64,000 nucleotides of DNA from an uncultured Flavobacteriales bacterium (lineage in GTDB: Bacteria; Bacteroidota; Bacteroidia; Flavobacteriales_G; Salibacteraceae). The DNA is taken from NCBI GenBank assembly GCA_943788775.1, contig CALSRO010000003.1, positions 124,001-188,000 on the forward strand. Direction: 5' to 3'. The notes under the pieces are model-generated. The model did no database searches. It was not told where the DNA came from and saw nothing but the letters and a program-made list of their open reading frames with translations. The position numbers were made by a program, and so were the translations under genes. Positions 1 through 10,094 of the stretch are shown here, in pieces (the stretch's first letter is position 1; each line of letters opens with the position of its first letter).

Positions 1-2686
1 CTGTCGTTGGGTTCGGGAAAATTTCAATCCTTTCCTTTTCAACTCCTTCAACGGATGAAGGCTTCGCCAATTCTAATCGATTAGAATACAAAATGAATTG
101 CAATGAATCCACCATGTAATTCTCTGTGGTCAACGAGATGGAAGGACTCAAATTGTTTTCTACCCCTAACTTATCTACGTAGATTCGATAATCTCCAGTG
201 GTTAAATCATCAAACGTGAATTCTCCGTTTTGATTTGTTTTTTCCCATCCGACAATACGATCCAGACTATCCAAAGCAAATACTGGAAGTCCCGCTACTG
301 GCTCCCCTGCTCTACCCGCACCTTGGCTTATTAGTCCAGCAATGAATCCGATGCCGCCAGAGTTAAAGCCAGTAATGACCTTATGAACGTAAGACACTGT
401 ATCGCAGAAGTCTGTGTTCATGAAATCCGCGATTTGCACCGAATTTTTCTCATCATAATAAGTAGGAATCAAATTTGGCCATGTGCTAAAATTCGGATTC
501 ACCTTTACATAAAATGAACTATCCACAGGATTGTAAGAAAATTCTCCGTTGGCATTTGTAACCGTTGAATCAAGTAGATATACAGAATCTAATGCCGCGC
601 TCACTCCAATGAAATAAACTGTGCTGGATGAAACAGGCAACCCCGTGGTATCTTCTGCCACTCCTAGAAGTAAGTTTTGTGTTACAAAGACAGTTGAACT
701 ATCGAAATTCACACATCCATTGGCATCCGTTCCATGAACGTAGTAGACCTGTTCTTGACCGATGATTCCATTTGTTGTATCGCTTGAAGGACTCACCAGC
801 CCAGTGGTCGGAGTCCATTGATACGATGACGCACCACCTGTTACAGTCAACTGAAATTGTTGACCTGCACAAACATTGGGATCCGCACCTGCTGTAACAT
901 TCGGAAGTGAATGAACTATGAGTTCGATGGTATCAGTGGTGGAACAATTGGAATCTGTTGAAATCGAATAAATAAAACCAACGGTTCCAGCTTGAGTCAA
1001 CCCTGCTGTAGCCGAATCGACCGTATCTACATAAATCATGTTTGCTGTGTCAGTCCACAGGATATCGTAAATGCTGGCATTTTGCACATCTACTTCCAAC
1101 GTAACCTCACTACCTAAACAAGCCGCACCTGTGACTGTATGTGTCGCATTCAAATAAGTAACAACATCCACAAAAAAGGTATCAACAATAAACAGTCCAC
1201 CAGTTTCCCAAACCGTTGCTGCATAAGTAGTCGGTGCAGTAGGCGACAACTCAAATTCGCTGCAGGATGCATTTAAGCATTGATAGGTTTGAGAAGTAAG
1301 CGGTGAGCCAGAAATCACTGCTAATTGCACCACAGAATCGTTTTGGTATTCGAACTCTTGCCATTGGCCAAGACAAATATTTAATGAATCGTAGTTTGTA
1401 CAAGTGGATTTGATGAAAAAACTGAATGTTCGTACCGCATTGATCGGACAGAAATTATCGACCGAGGAAACGGTAAACATCAAGGGATTGTAATAAGTCT
1501 GATAAGAAGGGCAAACAATATGAAGTGTATCTGGATTTGTGCCTGTTGCGTTCCACGTGGCATTCGGAATGAGCTGATCTATGTTACAAGATGTATTGAT
1601 CGAGTCCACACTGAGGTTACCCGAAGAATCGTAATCGGCAATTACAATGTCAAATTCAAATCCATCATTGCTGCATACATCGATGGTGACCGAGTCAATT
1701 AACGTAGCACCGCTCAAATTTGAATAGGTAGCCTCCGAAACTGGCGGCAGATTGTTGCAACTGTCCGTTACAAAAAACTGAATATCTCTATGCACCTCAC
1801 CTTTTAATAATCCAGACTGTTGATCATATTCCGAAATGTTAACTGCCACGGCATAGTTGGCATAATTGTATCCTGGAGGGATATCTGCAGTAAAGGTCAA
1901 TTCACCAGTATGATTGTTAATGGCCACATCGCCAGGCAGTGGATCAAATGCGGAAAATGTATCGTATCCAGCAATTTGACTGTAATTTATTGAGCTGAAC
2001 ACCCCATTAACATATGAATTAAATGCAGTGTCCAATTCCCACCACAAGCTGTCTCCGTCAATATCATATCCTGACCAGCCGTAGTGCACCTCTTGACCCT
2101 CGCAAAAAACAGGAATTGGATTATTTGGATCAACATTTACTGAAGTATTCTGAGGAAAATTACCCGTTTTCAATCGAGCATAGCTTACAATACTGGGCTG
2201 ACTTATATAGTTCACGCCTGTATTTCTTGCTCCTGAGGCATAAACCATAATCCAGTTATCGCATTGTACACTTCCGAAAAGTGTGGAGTCCATAACGATA
2301 GTATCTCGATAAATACCTTGCTGTATTCCGAGCAGACCACAATTACCCACTATACATGAATTTTGAGTTTGATTCAATGAAGCGCATATAGGAGACACAT
2401 CGCGAATGGTATCGGAATAAGCTATTCTATTTAATTGGTAAGAATTATCCTCGCAACGCAAATAATAGGATGCCGTATTTCCTATTCCAGCTGCGCCAGT
2501 GCAATTACCATTGTTAAATGCTGTGCCCCCGCAGTATCGGTAAAAATCTAGGTAAACCACGAACGTATCACCACCAATATTCTCATAGGTGATGTTCATG
2601 CCTAATATTTGAGTTGCTTTTACTTCTGTCGTAGCAAATACGCTAAGTAAGAAAGTAATTTGTAAAATGAACAGTAGCTTTTTCAT
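1..2686 (-). CDS. Large secreted T9SS cargo protein (3' end outside window)
   Basis: This reading frame stays open from an ATG at 2686 to the left edge, giving about 895 residues; its stop lies outside the window. The N-terminus is a signal peptide (MKKLLFILQ followed by a hydrophobic run ending at KATQ). The long middle has repeated Cys-bearing segments, and near residue 800 there is a carboxypeptidase/CnaB-like segment (G-F-I-A-G-L-I-S-Q-G-A-G-R). At the edge the sequence reaches EIFPNPTT, the opening of a type A type IX secretion sorting domain. It is a paralogue of the next gene (2776-5097): same order of parts, same SNRLEL motif before the sorting domain. I infer a surface or secreted protein exported through the outer membrane by T9SS. 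Its exact function is unknown. Confidence 0.85.
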   Translation of the reverse strand, partial: MKKLLFILQITFLLSVFATTEVKATQILGMNITYENIGGDTFVVYLDFYRYCGGTAFNNGNCTGAAGIGNTASYYLRCEDNSYQLNRIAYSDTIRDVSPICASLNQTQNSCIVGNCGLLGIQQGIYRDTIVMDSTLFGSVQCDNWIMVYASGARNTGVNYISQPSIVSYARLKTGNFPQNTSVNVDPNNPIPVFCEGQEVHYGWSGYDIDGDSLWWELDTAFNSYVNGVFSSINYSQIAGYDTFSAFDPLPGDVAINNHTGELTFTADIPPGYNYANYAVAVNISEYDQQSGLLKGEVHRDIQFFVTDSCNNLPPVSEATYSNLSGATLIDSVTIDVCSNDGFEFDIVIADYDSSGNLSVDSINTSCNIDQLIPNATWNATGTNPDTLHIVCPSYQTYYNPLMFTVSSVDNFCPINAVRTFSFFIKSTCTNYDSLNICLGQWQEFEYQNDSVVQLAVISGSPLTSQTYQCLNASCSEFELSPTAPTTYAATVWETGGLFIVDTFFVDVVTYLNATHTVTGAACLGSEVTLEVDVQNASIYDILWTDTANMIYVDTVDSATAGLTQAGTVGFIYSISTDSNCSTTDTIELIVHSLPNVTAGADPNVCAGQQFQLTVTGGASSYQWTPTTGLVSPSSDTTNGIIGQEQVYYVHGTDANGCVNFDSSTVFVTQNLLLGVAEDTTGLPVSSSTVYFIGVSAALDSVYLLDSTVTNANGEFSYNPVDSSFYVKVNPNFSTWPNLIPTYYDEKNSVQIADFMNTDFCDTVSYVHKVITGFNSGGIGFIAGLISQGAGRAGEPVAGLPVFALDSLDRIVGWEKTNQNGEFTFDDLTTGDYRIYVDKLGVENNLSPSISLTTENYMVDSLQFILYSNRLELAKPSSVEGVEKERIEIFPNPTT

Positions 2687-2775
2687 GGGCATGCAGTTAG
2701 TAGATTATAACGTTTTGACGGATAAGTTAAAAATGAGTTGCTCTGGTACGAAATGATTTCAGCTTGTTCGAAGGC

Positions 2776-5097
2776 CTAATTCAAAATCAACTCCTTCACA
2801 GAAATCAGCTCCTCATCGGTATAAAACTCAAGCAGGTACAACCCTGATGCAAGACCATCCAGAGTTATGGTGCCCATTTTCGCATTGATTGAAAATATTC
2901 GATGTTCGCTTCCAAGTACATCCTTGAGTCTTACATATGAAATGTATTTATCCGAAACTATATTAACCTCATTATGAGTGGGATTTGGATAAACTTCGAA
3001 TTTGAAATCATCTGATGTAGAAATTCCTTTTGGCTTGATCAATTCTAATCGATTAGAATACAAAATGAATTCTAAGTCGTCCACTTCATTGTACTCTTCG
3101 GTCAATGTGATCATTGGAGCCAAATTGTTTTGAATCAACCAACGATCTACGTATACCAAGTAATCGCCATTGCTTAAGTCATCAAATCTGAATTCGCCAT
3201 TTACATCTGTTTTGGTATGTGCGATTGGAGTTTCTTCATCACTCATCAAAACAATATCAACTCCAGGTACGGGATCGCCCACTGCCCTGCCCGCTCCTTG
3301 ACTCACGATTCCAGCGATGAAACCGGGTCCACCAAGGTTGACACCACTTTGTAGTTCATGCGTCAATTCCAGTGTATCGCAATAATCTGGATAGATGAAA
3401 TCGGCTTGCGGAACCGTCACCTTTGAATCATAATATGTTGGAAGGAGAAGCGGATATGTATTTATGTCCGGAGATACTTTCAACAAGAAGGAATCTATTC
3501 CTAATGAAAAGGTGAAATAGCCCGCGGCATTTGTTACCGTGGAATCTATCGCATAGACCGAATCTTGTCCAGCATCAAATTGAATGCGGTAAACCTTGGA
3601 GCTGGTTACTGGATTTTGCGCGGTATCCAATGCCTGTCCGATTAACACGGTAGGATCTGTAAGTACCGTCAAGGTGTCAAATACAGAACAGCCTCCTGTC
3701 ATGGTGTTTGAAATAAGGTATGTGGTAGAATTGAACGGATTGACCTCAGCCATATTACAAGGTCCGTTTATGCAATTAAACGTTTGCGTGCTCAGGGAAT
3801 CTCCGTTAAGCACAGACCAAGTTGAGAAGGAATCGGCTTGCGTCATGACCGTATCCCATGCGCTATAACATCCGAGAACAGTTTGGTTTGTCGATCCAAT
3901 GCTGCGGATGCGAACCGCTCTTGATGTTTGTCCAATCATAGGGTTATGGCTATCCATCGCTTTAACTATGATGTCAATCCCGTATTCGTATTCTTTATTA
4001 ATTACTGCGTTAAGAGTAGCTGTTGTGGGATTGATACCGGTTTGAGTAACGCTGTAATAATCTGCGATAAATTCGAGATTGCTGGTCACAAAAAGTGTGT
4101 CAGTAAGGTCCGGATCATCGAAAATCACATCAAAAGAAAACGTATCGCCTGCACAAACACGAAGGGCGAGAGAATCTGTTTGTTTCGCATGTTGGGGGTT
4201 GTCCAACCCTAAAAACAACGGATTGTTATTGCCCGGGAATGGCAGGACAAAAAACACAATATCTCGATAAGTACTGCCTTTAAAAATTCCAGAACCCGGC
4301 TCCCACTCATCCGTTCGAATATTCAACGCATAAGGAGAGTGATCATATCCAACAGGAATAATTGGGTTATATTCAATTTGTCCTGAACTTGCATTTATCG
4401 AAAAGTTAGGCATTGGGCTGTTATAGGAGTTTCCAGATGTAAATGAAGCCGATACATTATTGATGTTCCAAACGGTATCGAGTTCATAGGTTAAACTGTC
4501 TCCATCAGCATCGAAGCGGGCCACACTAAAATTGTAGCTCGCACTATCAATAAATCCACCAGGGATATCATATCCAAATGACTTAGTTGATGTCAAATTT
4601 GACAAATTCGATAAGTCGATATCCACCCAAGTAAAATAGGATGGTTGGCCATTTAGGTTTTGGGTTGCTATACGAGCCCCATTAGTAAAACTAATTCGAA
4701 CTGTATCGCACCCTATGTTTAAGAACCCAACCGGAACAACGGTATCATAAGTGGCAATTCGATATCCTGTATATCCATTGTTACCGGATGTGCCGCATGA
4801 GTTATAAGATTGCCCAGAATAGCTGAATACTGGAATCTCAACTACTGACTTCAATGGCAAGTACATTGCCATTTGGTTAAACGTTCCAGTACAATAACGG
4901 CTTACAGCCAATAGATTCGGAATCTGAGGATTTCCCCCTGTCCAAATTGTTCCTCCACACCAATCTATATGCTCTGCTCTAATTAAAACATTTGAATCTC
5001 CTACATACTCATAGGTTAATTCCGTTGAAATTTGATGTGTAGCCTGGGCTATTCCACTGGAGAATAGTATAATAAAACAAAATAGAAAAAGACGCAT
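2776..5097 (-). CDS. T9SS type A sorting domain protein, paralogue of preceding gene
   Basis: A 773-residue protein starts with a signal peptide (MRLFLFCFIILFSSGIAQA). The N-terminal region resembles that of the neighbour at 1-2686 (ITYENIGG versus LTYEYVGD, both followed by a CGG motif). A CnaB-like segment around residues 640-700 (GFIAGIVSQGAGR, then a DVNGEFRFDDL turn) precedes a sorting domain of about 80 residues with FEVYPNPT and a final SVKELILN strand. It probably reaches the cell surface by the type IX system. The pair likely arose by tandem duplication; the two genes even share an identical 31-bp block encoding ILYSNRLEL. Its ligand or role is not recognisable. Confidence 0.85.
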   Translation of the reverse strand: MRLFLFCFIILFSSGIAQATHQISTELTYEYVGDSNVLIRAEHIDWCGGTIWTGGNPQIPNLLAVSRYCTGTFNQMAMYLPLKSVVEIPVFSYSGQSYNSCGTSGNNGYTGYRIATYDTVVPVGFLNIGCDTVRISFTNGARIATQNLNGQPSYFTWVDIDLSNLSNLTSTKSFGYDIPGGFIDSASYNFSVARFDADGDSLTYELDTVWNINNVSASFTSGNSYNSPMPNFSINASSGQIEYNPIIPVGYDHSPYALNIRTDEWEPGSGIFKGSTYRDIVFFVLPFPGNNNPLFLGLDNPQHAKQTDSLALRVCAGDTFSFDVIFDDPDLTDTLFVTSNLEFIADYYSVTQTGINPTTATLNAVINKEYEYGIDIIVKAMDSHNPMIGQTSRAVRIRSIGSTNQTVLGCYSAWDTVMTQADSFSTWSVLNGDSLSTQTFNCINGPCNMAEVNPFNSTTYLISNTMTGGCSVFDTLTVLTDPTVLIGQALDTAQNPVTSSKVYRIQFDAGQDSVYAIDSTVTNAAGYFTFSLGIDSFLLKVSPDINTYPLLLPTYYDSKVTVPQADFIYPDYCDTLELTHELQSGVNLGGPGFIAGIVSQGAGRAVGDPVPGVDIVLMSDEETPIAHTKTDVNGEFRFDDLSNGDYLVYVDRWLIQNNLAPMITLTEEYNEVDDLEFILYSNRLELIKPKGISTSDDFKFEVYPNPTHNEVNIVSDKYISYVRLKDVLGSEHRIFSINAKMGTITLDGLASGLYLLEFYTDEELISVKELILN

Positions 5098-5150
5098 AAT
5101 AAATTGAGGTTTGATGGTCAGACGAAACAGAAGAATTTTTAGTTGTCCAT

Positions 5151-6386
5151 CTAACCTTTTGAAGTCAATCGCTCCAATCTTCTCAAAACAGGTGGATGAG
5201 AATAGCTGACAAAAACAACATACGGATGTGGTTTAAGATTACTAAGATTTTCCGCAGTCAGTTTTTTAAGACCCGAAGCCAAGGCTTCACCATTAAAGGT
5301 GTCGCGGGCATAGGCATCGGCTTCGAATTCGTTCTTTCGGCTGAGTATGTTCATGCCAATTCCAATGACCGTGCTTATGGGTGAAAAGATGATTCCAAAA
5401 GCAATGATTCCCACATGGAAGCTTCCTTCTTTGGCTCCTAATGCCATTGAAAAAGCCTCTTCACGAAGGAACAAGCCTAAGACAAACAACATCACACCGG
5501 TTTGGATAATGCTCAGAATCAATGATTGACGCGTGTGTTGCTTTTTGTAATGTCCGATTTCGTGGGCCAATACGGCAACAATTTCTTCGGTGGTCATTTG
5601 TTCGATTAGCGTATCATACAACACGATCTTTTTCTTTGGACCAAGGCCGCTAAAAAAGGCATTGGATTTACCGCTTCGTTTCGATCCGTCCATGACAAAC
5701 AAATTGGTCAACTTGAATCCGACTTTGTTGCAATATTCTTCGATGGCAGTGCGCAACTCACCCTCTTCTAACGGAGTAAACTTGTTAAACAAGGGCATGA
5801 TCCAGCTGGCCGCAAACATGGTCATGAACAATGAAAACACCGTCATCACCGCCCAGGCAGTAATCCAGAAATAGTCACCCAATGCATAATAAAACCAGAT
5901 GATCAAAGCACCAATAGGTATGCCGATTACGGCAGAAAGTACCGCTCCTTTCACCATATCAAGGATGAAGGTTTTTACTGTGGTTTTATTGAACCCAAAT
6001 TTCTCTTCGATAACGAAGGTGCTATAAACACTAAAGGGCAATGATATAATGGATGAACCCAATCCTAACACTCCGAAGAAAGCTAATGCTAACCAAATGT
6101 CATTTTCAATGTATTGCCTCAACCAGATATCGATGGCTCCAAACCAGCCCATGATCAGCATGGCTAATGAAATGACAATACTGATGAACGAACTGATCGT
6201 CCCTACCCGGCTGTTTGCCTTGTCATACTCCAACCAAGTAGCGTATCGCTCTGCGTCATAGATTCCTTCGGCATCTGGCGGTAAGGTCGGTGACTTGGCT
6301 TTATCGTTCAGATAGTCCAGCCACTTGTCAAACAGAAAGCTGAGTACCGTTATGATAATCAGCGTATAATACACTCCTACCATCAT
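5151..6386 (-). CDS. M48 family metallopeptidase (Ste24/CAAX protease-like)
   Basis: This 411-residue integral membrane protein has the length and layout of Ste24-type zinc proteases. Several hydrophobic segments lie at about residues 1-20, 60-85, 95-120, 150-200 and 290-350. The zinc site is visible as HEIGH within VLAHEIGHYKKQH near residue 275, and the third ligand glutamate lies in NEFEADAYA near residue 355. The family cleaves peptides at the membrane; in bacteria it is usually assigned to membrane protein quality control. Its start overlaps the stop of the upstream hydrolase gene by 4 bases, so the two are probably translated from one message. I see no truncation. Confidence 0.9.
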   Translation of the reverse strand: MMVGVYYTLIIITVLSFLFDKWLDYLNDKAKSPTLPPDAEGIYDAERYATWLEYDKANSRVGTISSFISIVISLAMLIMGWFGAIDIWLRQYIENDIWLALAFFGVLGLGSSIISLPFSVYSTFVIEEKFGFNKTTVKTFILDMVKGAVLSAVIGIPIGALIIWFYYALGDYFWITAWAVMTVFSLFMTMFAASWIMPLFNKFTPLEEGELRTAIEEYCNKVGFKLTNLFVMDGSKRSGKSNAFFSGLGPKKKIVLYDTLIEQMTTEEIVAVLAHEIGHYKKQHTRQSLILSIIQTGVMLFVLGLFLREEAFSMALGAKEGSFHVGIIAFGIIFSPISTVIGIGMNILSRKNEFEADAYARDTFNGEALASGLKKLTAENLSNLKPHPYVVFVSYSHPPVLRRLERLTSKG

Positions 6387-7267
6387 CTTAAAATGAATTT
6401 ATATACGGCATTCAAGTATTCGGGATAGCCCATGACTGTTGGAACATCTCCGTGCTCGCCTCCTTCAATTCGATGAGCTTCAGAATACGATCCTCTGTAA
6501 TTTCCGAAAACAGTTTCCCCGTGTGTATCCATCCGAATAAAGCTGTCATCTACTCCATGGATCCAGAAAAAGGGCTCTTCTACTTTCTTAATTTCATCTC
6601 CATTGTTGATTTGGAGACTGGTGAAATACGAACCCGGCAAACTCAAACCACTCGCATCTTCTACAAACACATCATCGCTTGCGAAACAAGACTCTAACAT
6701 CAGTTTGGAAGGTTGCAAGGTTCTTGGGTTGGCTGTGAGCTCCGTGGCTGGGGCGCTTCCCAAGCTGAAACCATAAATCACTAATCGATCATCGGTCAGC
6801 CCCATTTGCTTTAGCCAAAGCATGCAAGCATCTACATCTTCATACATACCCTCTTCAGTGGCCGGTCCTTCACTCAAACCAAATCCGCGATAATCCATGG
6901 CCAAAACTCCATATCGATTCTTGCCACCAACGTTCGCAAGTAATTTGATACGAGGCCAATAGAAATCCAAGTGATCTCGATTGCCATGACAATACAAGAT
7001 AATTGTGTCCGTGGCTATATCTGCGATATTACCAAGGTAGACGGCATGAATTTTTTTGTCATCTCCTGAAGGATCGCTTTGAAAAGTAAGCGGATGAATC
7101 ATCGAATCTGCGATGGTATATTCCGGCCCGACTTCAATTTCTACTTCTCCTTCGTAGCTATCATAACCATAAGCTTCGATGCTTGTATCGGGATTATACA
7201 GAAATGAATCTAGCCTGAGGCAAGAGCTAAAAACCAACAGAAATGCTATGATTATTAGATTTCTCAT
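6383..7267 (-). CDS. Alpha/beta hydrolase lipoprotein
   Basis: A 294-residue protein begins with a lipoprotein signal (MRNLIIIAFLLVFSSC, lipidated Cys at 16). The alpha/beta hydrolase fold is shown by CHGNRDHL (oxyanion region near residue 103), the nucleophile elbow YGFSLGSA near 167, and a C-terminal GGEHGD that should supply the catalytic His. This set resembles BAAT/DUF1749-type serine hydrolases related to the human ABHD12/13 group. The substrate cannot be told. It overlaps the M48 protease gene downstream by 4 bases and touches the gene upstream (7264), so it sits in a compact minus-strand operon of envelope proteins. Confidence 0.85.
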   Translation of the reverse strand: MRNLIIIAFLLVFSSCLRLDSFLYNPDTSIEAYGYDSYEGEVEIEVGPEYTIADSMIHPLTFQSDPSGDDKKIHAVYLGNIADIATDTIILYCHGNRDHLDFYWPRIKLLANVGGKNRYGVLAMDYRGFGLSEGPATEEGMYEDVDACMLWLKQMGLTDDRLVIYGFSLGSAPATELTANPRTLQPSKLMLESCFASDDVFVEDASGLSLPGSYFTSLQINNGDEIKKVEEPFFWIHGVDDSFIRMDTHGETVFGNYRGSYSEAHRIEGGEHGDVPTVMGYPEYLNAVYKFILR

Positions 7268-7941
7268 TTTCCTATTGTTCTGCTTACTCCAAAATAAAAA
7301 CCGATGGTGCCATTGCCACCTGGGGAAACAAAGTCAACCACAGATGGCGCGGTTTTATGCTGAAAACCGAGGTATTTAAACTCAGTGAGGTAACTCCATC
7401 GCTCTAAATTGAACTGATGTCCGACAGTGATCCAAGGCATGAGTTCGTTTGTTTGTACTTGTCCGTGTGCTTTTTGCTTGAACAATTCGATCCAAGTGCC
7501 CAAACCACCATAGAGCAAGTGTTGTTTCGATTCACTGTATTGCCACCAAGTAGTCGCCTCTAATTGCGGATAGGTTCGAAAGTTGTTTTCGTATAAATCA
7601 TACAAGACGTGTATTCCAGGAGTCGCAGTTAACCCGAAACGCTCCGATTTGCTCTGGTATGCCCGGATGCCCAATGAAACATCTGATTGTAAGACTCCAA
7701 ATGCTAAACTGGTGGTGTGCATCCCTACTGAAAGCGTCACATTGGAATCTACTCCCTGGGCGTAGTTCACTGAAGTCAATGGCATGGGAATGGGCGCGCC
7801 TGCATAGATGATTCCTGGCCCACCCAATCCAGCGCTCAATTGTTTTTCGCCCTTTTCCAAAGGTTTGATGACCCGTGTTGCATTGCACGAGGCAAAGAAC
7901 AAAATCAATGAGTATAGGATGAAGCTTCTAATAGTAGCCAT
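7264..7941 (-). CDS. Putative outer-membrane lipoprotein of unknown function
   Basis: I place the start at the ATG at 7941 (MATIRSFILY), because it is followed at once by a hydrophobic stretch ending in FFASC, a plausible Bacteroidota lipobox. This gives 225 residues. An upstream ATG at 7974 lies deeper inside the preceding gene and would spoil the signal peptide. The mature part is rich in alternating aromatic and polar residues (TWWQYSESKQHLLYGGLGTW, TIGFYFGVSRTIGK), which suggests a small beta-barrel. It overlaps the 691-residue gene by 14 bases and the hydrolase gene by 4 bases. No family is recognised. Confidence 0.7.
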   Translation of the reverse strand: MATIRSFILYSLILFFASCNATRVIKPLEKGEKQLSAGLGGPGIIYAGAPIPMPLTSVNYAQGVDSNVTLSVGMHTTSLAFGVLQSDVSLGIRAYQSKSERFGLTATPGIHVLYDLYENNFRTYPQLEATTWWQYSESKQHLLYGGLGTWIELFKQKAHGQVQTNELMPWITVGHQFNLERWSYLTEFKYLGFQHKTAPSVVDFVSPGGNGTIGFYFGVSRTIGK

Positions 7942-10003
7942 TGTATTTTCTAAGAAACCATTCGAGAGCTGCAAAGAAAGCTATTAAAAGAGCAATCCAT
8001 TTCCATTCAATGATGCTCAACCATTCTTTTGAGGTGTGAATAACTGGCTTTGCCGTGTCCAAGTTTTGAAGCTTAGCGGCAAGCCCCCCCTCTTGACCAT
8101 TGTAGAATACTTCTCCCCCATTCTTGTTCGCCCAGCGACTCAAGAAATTGAAGTCTGCTGTGGTTTGCACAAACTCTGCCTTGTTTTCTGCTACCAGAAA
8201 TTCCCCACTCTGATTGAATGACTCACCTTCCACTTGAATGGTAGCTTGCCAATTATAGCTTCCGGGAGCCAATGCACCTACGTTCAGTTTATAACCATTT
8301 CCGCTGCTTAAAAACCGAAAATCCTGCTCGATATTTAATGAATCTTTGATGACCATTCGCAAATCACCGTCATTATTCAGCTCGTACGATTCGTTGTAAT
8401 ATTCTCCTTCAAATTTAATCTCTACTCCCTCATCAATTTTCTCTGGTGCTTCAATAGCCAAGCGCGTTCGCTTTTGTTTCAACGCTAAGTATTGGACCGT
8501 TTTCACCAACATTTTGTCCGTCCAGTCAGCATCGAATTCCATGCGCTCGAACAATCGCCATTTCCACCAGCCCTCGCCCAGAACAATTGCGCGTTTCCAA
8601 CCCTCTGTGCTAGTGAAACCCATCAAAGGGCGATCTGAGTTAATAGATCCAATGCGCTGATTCAGCAAAACTTGTCCATCGCCCAATAAATTGTAATCTC
8701 CAAAAACCACATTCAACGGTGGAAAGCGATGCAAGTTTTCATTTTCTGGCGCTTTGAATAAATTAAAGCCATCGTTAACCCAAGCCGAGGCCATATCAGT
8801 GGTCGTTCGCATGGTTTTGAATTCCAACCCCAAATTCAACCGTTGAAAATGAACCCAACTGATGCTGGGCGTCACTATGCTTAAGACAGGGATTTGTTTG
8901 TCACGAATGGCTTTGACCCGATTTAAATCATTTGCATCGGTAGGAATACCGTGAAGAATGGCTAAATCGATCGCCTCTAAATCTTCATTCCAATCTTCCA
9001 ACAAATGCACCTTTACTTCGTACTGATCATTTGTTTCAATGGCAGTTTTAATGGCTGCCACATCTGGATGTGGAGCTTTCGCAATAATCACCACTTGCGT
9101 TCTATTGTCTAAAACATCGATAAAGGTCTCTGCCGTATTGTTAGAAATGTTTTTTTCATCACCATGCGGCTCAATGCTCAGGGTAAAGCGATTCAACCCA
9201 ATTTGATCTGCCTCTAGTTCGAATATATATTCTCGCGCTTCCAACGAATTCACGATTTCTGAAGCAACTCCATCTACCTTCTTTCCATTCTTAAAAAGGG
9301 TCAACCACGCTAGATTTCCTTGCATACGCTTTGCCTTGTATCGAACCTTGATTTGGAATTTATTGCCTAGGAAGACCAGGTCGTTGTTTAAGATTTCCGT
9401 AATCTCAAAATCTGGCTGAATGACGGAGTCACCCAAGGCAAAAACTTCGAGCGGCCCACTTTGATTAATATCCTGATAGAACGGATCTTGTCCTAGGTTT
9501 TGTATACCATCCGTTGCTACTATGATAGCCCCTACGTTTTGATTGTAATGATCTTCGTTGATGGATTCGACAACCTTCGAATAATCCGTGTTTAGATTAC
9601 TATTTCCAATGCTATCCCCTTCTCGCGCCACTTCACTGCCAAACCTGCGGTAATGAACATCATATTTTTGACCTAGGGCTTCTTTTTGACCTTCAAACCA
9701 AGTACTGAATCGATTCTGTTCTTCCGCAGTGATGGATACAGATTCATCGGCATATACCAGTAAGAGCGGTTTTTCGACCTCATTCAGCATTGAGATCACA
9801 AAGGGTTCGAGCAGCAGAAAAATCAAAGCGAACAAGACCGTTGCCCTCAATAGTGAAGTAGCAGATTTCAGCGCGGCAGACCAATCCTCAAATCGATCCG
9901 ATTCCCACCGATTTCTGAACCAATAGATCCACCATGCCACTAGACCTGCGAAGGGTAAAGCGAGGATGAGCCAATATGGAGAATGTTCGAAGGAAAGTTC
10001 CAA
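7928..10003 (-). CDS. Large membrane protein, BatA/VWA-like domain organisation
   Basis: A 691-residue protein with two N-terminal membrane segments (about residues 10-30 and 48-70), a long extracytoplasmic region and a single C-terminal membrane segment (about 668-685). After the second segment comes LLLVYADESVSI, which resembles the first strand of a von Willebrand A domain, with D and S residues where the metal site would be. IIVATDGIQNLGQDP looks like its later TDG motif. This arrangement is typical of Bacteroidota proteins annotated as VWA or aerotolerance-like (BatA-type). The function is unproven. It heads the cluster that includes the lipoprotein, hydrolase and M48 protease genes. Confidence 0.75.
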   Translation of the reverse strand: MELSFEHSPYWLILALPFAGLVAWWIYWFRNRWESDRFEDWSAALKSATSLLRATVLFALIFLLLEPFVISMLNEVEKPLLLVYADESVSITAEEQNRFSTWFEGQKEALGQKYDVHYRRFGSEVAREGDSIGNSNLNTDYSKVVESINEDHYNQNVGAIIVATDGIQNLGQDPFYQDINQSGPLEVFALGDSVIQPDFEITEILNNDLVFLGNKFQIKVRYKAKRMQGNLAWLTLFKNGKKVDGVASEIVNSLEAREYIFELEADQIGLNRFTLSIEPHGDEKNISNNTAETFIDVLDNRTQVVIIAKAPHPDVAAIKTAIETNDQYEVKVHLLEDWNEDLEAIDLAILHGIPTDANDLNRVKAIRDKQIPVLSIVTPSISWVHFQRLNLGLEFKTMRTTTDMASAWVNDGFNLFKAPENENLHRFPPLNVVFGDYNLLGDGQVLLNQRIGSINSDRPLMGFTSTEGWKRAIVLGEGWWKWRLFERMEFDADWTDKMLVKTVQYLALKQKRTRLAIEAPEKIDEGVEIKFEGEYYNESYELNNDGDLRMVIKDSLNIEQDFRFLSSGNGYKLNVGALAPGSYNWQATIQVEGESFNQSGEFLVAENKAEFVQTTADFNFLSRWANKNGGEVFYNGQEGGLAAKLQNLDTAKPVIHTSKEWLSIIEWKWIALLIAFFAALEWFLRKYNGYY

Positions 10004-10036
10004 TGAATAAAATTTACCGTAGGTTACAAAAAGCTA

Positions 10037-10067
10037 AAGGTAGAATGATCGTTGATCATCCTACCTT
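10037..10067 (-). terminator. Hairpin downstream of fabG
   Basis: An inverted repeat (10037-10050 with 10054-10067, one mismatch in 14 pairs, 3-base loop) lies between the fabG stop and the next minus-strand gene. Read on the minus strand the stem is followed by a short T-rich run (TTTAGCTTTTTG), so it could end fabG transcripts or act as an attenuator. Confidence 0.6.
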
Positions 10068-10094
10068 CAAAAAACACAAATATTGATAAGCTGT

